From JBEIDK01 sp040383485 (GTDB lineage: Bacteria; Bacteroidota; Bacteroidia; UBA4408): 7,256 bases of DNA. Location of the stretch: positions 1 to 7,256 of the forward strand of contig JBEIDK010000159.1 of the NCBI GenBank assembly GCA_040383485.1, in the 5' to 3' direction. A program made the translations under genes and the position numbers. Positions 1-3,721 of the stretch are shown piece by piece (the first letter of the stretch is position 1; each line of letters starts with the position of its first letter). The notes under the pieces are model-generated. The model saw only the letters and a program-made list of their open reading frames with translations. It searched no databases and was not told where the DNA came from.

Positions 1-110
1 ATGGTTTGAATACTACTTTGCCTTTTATCATTAAGCAAAAATCAAAACTATTCTATAATCCTAAAAGCAATTCACTCAAAATTTATTAGTTTTCTTTTCA
101 ACAATAAATA

Positions 111-140
111 ATAAAAAGGCTGCCCCTTTTGAGACAGCCT
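111..140 (-). terminator. Intrinsic terminator, leftward
   Basis: Read on the minus strand, this is a 10-bp stem closed by an AAAA loop and followed directly by TTTTTATTATT. The arms are AGGCTGTCTC and GGGGCAGCCT, with two G-U wobbles. On the plus strand the two wobble positions become C-A mismatches, so the structure is better as leftward RNA. It lies about 95 bases past the stop of the broken frame at 235-825 and would end that transcript. Confidence 0.7.
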
Positions 141-234
141 CATTTAGTTTGGAATATACTCCAGACTTAGTGCTTAATTTTGAATTAAACCCAAATTTGT
201 GCAACATTTTATTCATAACGCTATGAAATATAAT

Positions 235-825
235 TTATGAAAGAATAATTCTCAAGAGTTTCCTCTTATCAATAAAATTAACCATTATAACAATATACTT
301 ATACAACACATTTACAAATATATAGATGTCTTCTTTTTTTACTTTCTTATTAAAAAGCATACTAAAAACAGTGGCAACTATCACGATTTCGGATAAGTCG
401 CCATACAGTCTTTGGTAGGAATACGAGGCGTAGAAATTACCTGATGTATAATCATTAGTTTCTGTAAATTTCTTCTCGGTTATCCCAGTTATTAAGGTCG
501 TTACTAATTTACAATATACAGAACGGTAATGGTAATTCTCATCAGAGTTGTTACAACAACATCTAATAAAATACTTCAGTTGTTGAAATGAAGTTTTATA
601 TAAGTCAGATTGTAAATTATCTTTAATTAATTGAATTGTTGGCTTAAAGTTTTCTGGTAAGTATTCTAAAAGATATGATATAATTTCATCCGCTTTATTT
701 TTAACTTCCTAATAATTACAAATTTTACATAATATGCCCTTTTTTACCATTACATATCCAAAATGCCAATTCAGAATGAAATGAGAAAAAATTTCAAACT
801 TTTCTCGAATTAGCTATTCAACCAT
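235..825 (-). pseudogene. Decayed gene of unknown function, two in-frame amber stops
   Basis: On the minus strand one frame runs from an ATG at 825 to a TAA at 237-235, 196 codons, interrupted only by TAG at codon 4 (816-814) and codon 39 (711-709). After the second amber there are 157 consecutive open codons, which is unlikely by chance in DNA this AT-rich. The conceptual product looks like a mostly helical soluble protein rich in Lys, Ile, Leu, Phe and Tyr. It has a CxxC pair (residues 33-36), a run of three cysteines in the middle and a hydrophobic C-terminal third. I do not recognise a family. Both ambers could come from single CAG to TAG changes. The stretch after the second TAG has no ATG until near residue 156, so a shorter intact gene is not obvious. 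The start is tentative, because the sequence before 825 has only an A-rich leader and no clear Shine-Dalgarno. A leftward terminator follows at 111-140. Alternative explanations are a sequencing or assembly error, or chance. Confidence 0.5.
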
Positions 826-905
826 ATTTCTAAAATTTAAATTTATCAGTAAAATAAAAATTAATTTATCTTAGTTAACCAACATAAAATTAAATTAATT
901 GATTT

Positions 906-943
906 AAATCCAATATGAATATAAAATTCATGTTGGATTTTTT
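906..943. terminator. Long stem-loop between the hip operon and the broken gene
   Basis: Arms 906-920 and 926-940 form a 15-bp stem with one T-G wobble (914/932) around a 5-base loop. It lies about 110 bases downstream of the hipT stop, so it could end the leftward hip transcript. The better T-tract (six T, 938-943) and the wobble, which becomes C-A on the other strand, favour the plus strand, where no gene is seen to need it. A bidirectional terminator is the simplest reading; the strand is left open. Confidence 0.5.
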
Positions 944-1051
944 AATTTTATAACATAAGCATAGTACATTAAAAATAAAAAATTGGAGTAAGGAATCGGA
1001 ATATGGAACGTTTACCTTAATTAAATTTATAGTGTCAAGAATTACCTATTC

Positions 1052-2038
1052 TTATTCTTTCATTAATTGTTTTAATCTTCCCTTATACAATTGCCAATAA
1101 TTCCTTTTTGTGGTTTCGTTTAGAAAAGACGCGTGAATCATTTTTTCAACTGATTCAACTCTTGATAACATTAATGCCATAATAGTATCAAAAATCTTTT
1201 CATTGATACCAGTATTTTTAGCAAGTACAGCAAACTGATATTTAATTTTTCCTTGAGCTAATTTTCTTGGTAATAAACCATCATCAAGTGCAAAATCTTT
1301 ATCCTCAAGGTGAATACGACTATTTAACATGTCATAAGCTGGACTTAATCGGTAATCTCCCATTGAAGTTTCTAATAATGAAAAGTTTTTTAAATGGGCA
1401 TCGCCATTAGAAAACAAATAATTAAATAGTAGCAACTTTAACAATTTAGGAGCCTCTAATTTGTAAGTAGGTAAATGTTCTTCCATTAACTGGAACAGCT
1501 CTAAATAGTTTCCTAAATATTTATAGTGCTCTCCGTGCGTTTGTGGCGTCCTTCCGGCTAACGATGCAAAATCGTCTTGCGCTAGTTTAGTTCCATCTTC
1601 CTTTACATCAAAACGTTTTGTAATGTATGCTGGAGTGCCATTTTTAAAAAATATCAGTGCATTCTCAGCGGTTTCAATTCCATAAATCTGCCGAGCAATT
1701 TGCATTGTTAAATGTTCATTAGCTGGCATTTGGTCCGACTTTTTACCAGTTCCTGGTATTGGTTTTAAAATATAAGTTCCACGTTCCATTTCATTAGCAA
1801 GTCGCAATTTGTTCTTCTCAAGCAGTACAGAGAATTTCTCTTGTACCCCTGAAATAGAAATTCTTTTACGATTCTCATAAAATAATTCTTCTGTTTCTGG
1901 ATTAGATGTTGGTGAATCGTAAGGCAAAACATGGTGTACTTTCTTGCCTTGAAAAACTCTATTTAAACAAGTTCTACTATAAGTGTCAAAACCTTCAGCC
2001 AATGTGCCTGGGCAGTATTTAATTTCTAATGAACTCAT
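1052..2038 (-). CDS. hipT: HipT-like serine/threonine kinase toxin (HipA family without the N-terminal domain)
   Basis: This is a 328-residue HipA-fold kinase. HipA kinases phosphorylate aminoacyl-tRNA synthetases and stop translation; E. coli HipA acts on GltX and E. coli HipT on TrpS. The target here is unknown. Visible motifs in order: a Gly-rich Ser loop with an S-I-S motif (S61, S63, in RISISGVQEK), where family members autophosphorylate; the ATP-site lysine in YILKP (K92); the catalytic loop NGDAHLKN (D213, N218); and the metal-binding aspartate in LSPAYDML (D236). All catalytic residues appear intact. Full-length HipA has about 100 more residues at the front; that domain is encoded separately by the preceding gene, whose stop overlaps this start by ATGA (2035-2038). 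That junction supports the start and implies translational coupling. Cysteines 9 and 24 may be a remnant of a small zinc-binding lobe. The family is certain; the toxin role follows from gene order. Confidence 0.92.
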   Translation of the reverse strand: MSSLEIKYCPGTLAEGFDTYSRTCLNRVFQGKKVHHVLPYDSPTSNPETEELFYENRKRISISGVQEKFSVLLEKNKLRLANEMERGTYILKPIPGTGKKSDQMPANEHLTMQIARQIYGIETAENALIFFKNGTPAYITKRFDVKEDGTKLAQDDFASLAGRTPQTHGEHYKYLGNYLELFQLMEEHLPTYKLEAPKLLKLLLFNYLFSNGDAHLKNFSLLETSMGDYRLSPAYDMLNSRIHLEDKDFALDDGLLPRKLAQGKIKYQFAVLAKNTGINEKIFDTIMALMLSRVESVEKMIHASFLNETTKRNYWQLYKGRLKQLMKE

Positions 2039-2364
2039 AAATCTTCTTTTTTAACTACCCTAACAGCACCTATGCTATCGTTTTTTGCAGTTGTCATCAA
2101 TAATCCAAAATAATCATTTTCGTCTATTCTGTTGAACCTACAAGCCACTTGTTTGTTTGAGCCTTCTGGAAGCATGTTATAAAAAAAAGGAAATAGAAAT
2201 TTGGATTGATATACTTGATTCGTTTTGGGTAAAGTAAGACTTATGCAAGGTTTACTTTCGTTGACCATCCAAGATGAATTATATTGAAATGTGAATGTTC
2301 CATCATCAAGCTGCATTAATAAACCGGCTTCCTCATCTTTGAATAATATTTTCGCCTTTCTCAT
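2035..2364 (-). CDS. hipS: HipS-like protein: stand-alone HipA N-terminal subdomain, probable antitoxin
   Basis: The 109-residue product matches the N-terminal subdomain of HipA, which is normally fused to the kinase. Recognisable features are SLTLP near residue 42, FLFPFFYNMLPEG (57-68), which parallels VFNFFDNLLP in E. coli HipA, and NDSIGAV (95-101), which parallels DSVGAV in HipA. In the known HipBST system of enteropathogenic E. coli this small protein, not HipB, is the antitoxin: it binds HipT and blocks its active site. The gene sits between hipB and hipT and overlaps each by four bases (2361-2364 and 2035-2038), so all three should be made from one message in fixed ratio. The only tryptophan is W32; serine 69 follows the LPEG motif. 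The antitoxin role is inferred from homology and position. Confidence 0.87.
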   Translation of the reverse strand: MRKAKILFKDEEAGLLMQLDDGTFTFQYNSSWMVNESKPCISLTLPKTNQVYQSKFLFPFFYNMLPEGSNKQVACRFNRIDENDYFGLLMTTAKNDSIGAVRVVKKEDL

Positions 2365-2579
2365 TTGATGTTAATTCCACTTTTTATGTTTACACTAATT
2401 TCTAATCCTAAGGTATCAGTTATTTTTTTTAAGGTGGTTAACGTAGGATTACCTTTCCCACTTTCAAATTGTTTTAATGTCCTTAAAGCCACACCAGAAA
2501 TTTCAGCTAAAGTTTCTTGCGTTACATTAAGTGAATCCCTTCGTTCCTTTATAATTTCTACAATTTCTTTAAAGTGCAT
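2361..2579 (-). CDS. hipB: HipB-like XRE-family DNA-binding regulator
   Basis: This 72-residue protein is almost entirely one helix-turn-helix domain of the Cro/C1 (XRE) type. The core is TQETLAEISGVALRTLKQFE (residues 20-39), followed by SGKGNPTLTTLKKI. HipB proteins dimerise, bind palindromic operators and repress their own operon; in the three-gene systems HipB strengthens repression and complex formation and is not the main neutraliser. It is the first gene of the operon, with an AAGGA-like ribosome site (around 2580-2585) immediately before the ATG. Its TGA stop overlaps the hipS start as ATGA. A promoter-like element (2599-2606) and an 11-bp-arm palindrome (2627-2658) lie just upstream and are the expected targets. 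Confidence 0.88.
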   Translation of the reverse strand: MHFKEIVEIIKERRDSLNVTQETLAEISGVALRTLKQFESGKGNPTLTTLKKITDTLGLEISVNIKSGINIK

Positions 2580-2598
2580 TTCCTTGCTCTATTTAATG

Positions 2599-2606
2599 CA
2601 AATATA
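2599..2606 (-). promoter_or_regulatory. Candidate -7 promoter element of the hip operon
   Basis: On the minus strand this reads TATATTTG, an exact match to the Bacteroidota -7 consensus TAnnTTTG, ending 20 bases before the hipB ATG. No TTTG stands at the expected distance upstream, so the promoter would lack a good -33 box. The region where that box should be is occupied by the palindrome at 2627-2658. Confidence 0.45.
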
Positions 2607-2626
2607 CAAACTATTTCTTTAATTGT

Positions 2627-2658
2627 ATTAATAAGTGTTATAAATTGCACTTATCAAT
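2627..2658. promoter_or_regulatory. Palindromic operator candidate for HipB autoregulation
   Basis: The arms ATTAATAAGTG (2627-2637) and CACTTATCAAT (2648-2658) are inverted repeats matching at 10 of 11 positions, with a central 7-bp perfect core and a 10-base spacer. E. coli HipB binds palindromes with short arms and an 8-base spacer, so the geometry fits an XRE dimer. The site covers about -35 to -65 relative to a start predicted from the -7 element, where binding would block RNA polymerase. Binding by HipB is inferred. Confidence 0.5.
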
Positions 2659-2784
2659 GTGTTTTTTGGTAATAATTATTGGTTTGAAGATTTACAAATT
2701 ACCACATACAATACCTGTACAACTTCTTAATCATCAATAAAACAGCCATTTTCCAAACCATTAGAAATGAATCTCAAATATCTT

Positions 2785-2814
2785 TTTGATTATTTACATT
2801 TAATACTACATTTG
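2785..2814 (+). promoter_or_regulatory. Bacteroidota-type promoter for the tRNA gene
   Basis: TTTG at 2785-2788 and TACATTTG at 2807-2814 match the -33 (TTTG) and -7 (TAnnTTTG) consensus exactly, with 18 bases between them. The predicted start is near 2820, about ten bases before the mature tRNA 5' end. Confidence 0.75.
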
Positions 2815-2828
2815 CGCCCTCCAAAAAT

Positions 2829-2902
2829 GGCGGGGTAGCTCAGATGGTTAGAGCGTAGGATTCATAACCCTAAGGTCACGGGTTCGATTCCCGTCTCCGC
2901 TA
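2829..2902 (+). tRNA. tRNA-Met (CAT anticodon)
   Basis: The full cloverleaf can be drawn. The acceptor stem is 2829-2835 with 2895-2901, including two G-U pairs. The D stem is GCTC/GAGC, the anticodon loop TTCATAA has CAT at 2863-2865, the variable loop is AGGTC, and the T stem ACGGG/CCCGT is perfect around TTCGATT. The discriminator is A at 2902. CCA is not encoded (CGA follows). The innermost anticodon-stem pair is A-C (2860/2868). The first acceptor pair is G-T and the anticodon stem lacks the three G-C pairs of initiator tRNA, so this is an elongator type. A tRNA-Ile read with lysidine-modified CAT is the alternative; Met is favoured by overall similarity to elongator Met tRNAs. Confidence 0.93.
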
Positions 2903-2916
2903 CGAAAAGAAAAGTT

Positions 2917-2941
2917 AAGCGCAATCTGTTGCGCTTTTTTT
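2917..2941 (+). terminator. Intrinsic terminator of the tRNA gene
   Basis: A perfect 8-bp stem AAGCGCAA / TTGCGCTT encloses a TCTG loop and runs into seven T (2935-2941), 14 bases after the tRNA. With the promoter at 2785-2814 it defines a single-tRNA transcript of about 120 bases. Confidence 0.88.
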
Positions 2942-2990
2942 GTTCATATATGTTGTGAATTATTATCCGCCGCGGCAAACATGGCTTGGA

Positions 2991-3007
2991 TTCCCAGCTT
3001 CCCAGCT
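2991..3007. repeat. Tandem 8-bp repeat in a GC-rich patch
   Basis: TTCCCAGC occurs twice back to back (2991-2998, 2999-3006) inside a stretch of about 45 bases (2967-3010) that also holds CCGCCGCGG. This is far richer in G and C than the flanking intergenic DNA. No gene or RNA is recognised. The rest of the 273-base gap between the tRNA terminator and rlmH is AT-rich. It includes a tiny TTCGGAACCGAA palindrome followed by a T-tract at 3136-3155, too short to call a terminator. Confidence 0.5.
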
Positions 3008-3214
3008 ACATTCTGAAGTAAAAAAGTAACATTAGATTCATTCCAGTTTTTATCCTTTTACATTAAGTTTAAACTTCTAAAGCAGCTATAAAACTTGACA
3101 ATTACTTTTTTAAGTTAAAAAACATCCTCCCAAAATTCGGAACCGAACTTTTTTTATTATTTAAAATTTCATTACTTATGTTTCCATTTAATTTAATTAT
3201 ACAATCTCAACAAT

Positions 3215-3688
3215 ATGAAAATTTCTTGCATAGTAATTTCAAATACTGACGAAGAGTATTTAAAGCATGGCATTAAAAGCTATATTGAAAAAGTAAATCG
3301 CTACTACAGTTTTGAATATATTGAGATTCCAGCGCTTAAAAACATTAAGAATATTTCATTCGAATTACAAAAGGACAAGGAAGCTGAAGTATTAATGCAA
3401 AAAATTAAGCATAATGATTATGTTATATTGCTTGATGAAAAAGGAAAAGAATTTACATCTGAAAAGTTCGCAGCGCAACTACAATTAAATTTTAATAAAG
3501 GTCTAAAACATATTGTTTTTGTTATTGGAGGCCCCTTTGGTTTCGGTGCAAAGATGTATGAAAGAGCTAATGAGAAAATATCATTATCACAAATGACATT
3601 TTCTCATCAGATGGTTCGTTTGTTTTTTACGGAACAGCTATATAGGGCTTGTACAATCATTCGTGGTGAAAAGTATCACCACGTTTAG
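3215..3688 (+). CDS. rlmH: RlmH, 23S rRNA (pseudouridine1915-N3)-methyltransferase
   Basis: RlmH is an SPOUT-class, S-adenosylmethionine-dependent enzyme that methylates N3 of pseudouridine 1915 in helix 69 of 23S rRNA on the assembled 70S ribosome. The 157-residue length is typical. Diagnostic parts are LLDEKGKEF (72-80), the knot loop VIGGPFGFG (103-111), which forms part of the cofactor pocket, and the C-terminal block LSQMTFSHQMVRLFFTEQ followed by LYRA (124-145), ending in RGEKYHHV. The YHH tail is the conserved C-terminal signature, so the TAG at 3686-3688 is the true stop. The ATG at 3215 fits the family N terminus; no clear Shine-Dalgarno is visible, only an A-rich leader. TATGTTTC at 3177-3184 is one base off the -7 consensus and may be its promoter. 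It is transcribed alone, convergent with the OmpA-family gene. Confidence 0.97.
   Translation: MKISCIVISNTDEEYLKHGIKSYIEKVNRYYSFEYIEIPALKNIKNISFELQKDKEAEVLMQKIKHNDYVILLDEKGKEFTSEKFAAQLQLNFNKGLKHIVFVIGGPFGFGAKMYERANEKISLSQMTFSHQMVRLFFTEQLYRACTIIRGEKYHHV
3662..3686 (+). terminator. Hairpin embedded in the 3' end of rlmH, possible terminator
   Basis: CGTGGTGA (3662-3669) and TCACCACG (3676-3683) form a perfect 8-bp stem with five G-C pairs around a 6-base loop, within the last codons of rlmH. Only three T follow directly, then an AT-rich run, so it is an imperfect intrinsic terminator. It is the only strong hairpin near the rlmH end. Part of the stem is fixed by the codons for the conserved YHH tail. 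Confidence 0.4.
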
Positions 3689-3690
3689 TA

Positions 3691-3721
3691 TTAAAAATAA
3701 ATTTTACTTTCTAAAGTAAAA
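3691..3721 (-). terminator. Weak terminator candidate for the OmpA-family gene
   Basis: On the minus strand TTTTACTTT (3721-3713) and AAAGTAAAA (3710-3702) are 9-bp inverted arms separated by two bases; the practical stem is 7 bp with a 6-base loop. A T-rich tail (TTTATTTTTAA) follows. The hairpin spans the stop codon of the OmpA-family gene. It is nearly all A-T pairs, so it is weak. Confidence 0.35.

Noticed and set aside
235..825. TAG read as glutamine (recoded code, as in some crAss-like phages)
   Set aside because: In this window rlmH ends at TAG exactly after its conserved YHH tail, so TAG acts as a normal stop; nonsense decay is simpler.
1003..1020. Five-codon plus-strand frame (ATG GAA CGT TTA CCT TAA) preceded by GGAG and AGGA
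   Set aside because: It is too short to support, with no downstream plus-strand gene it could regulate as a leader.
2365..2622. Plus-strand open frame of 85 codons opposite hipB
   Set aside because: It is antisense to a well-supported XRE gene, its translation has no domain-like character, and no promoter or ribosome site precedes it.
2667..2685. AATAATTATT palindrome between the hip and tRNA promoters
   Set aside because: Short all-AT palindromes are expected by chance in DNA this AT-rich.
2829..2902. tRNA as an integration site for the hip segment
   Set aside because: Elements usually enter at the tRNA 3' end, but the hip genes lie on the 5' side; I see no integrase and no second copy of the tRNA 3' end.
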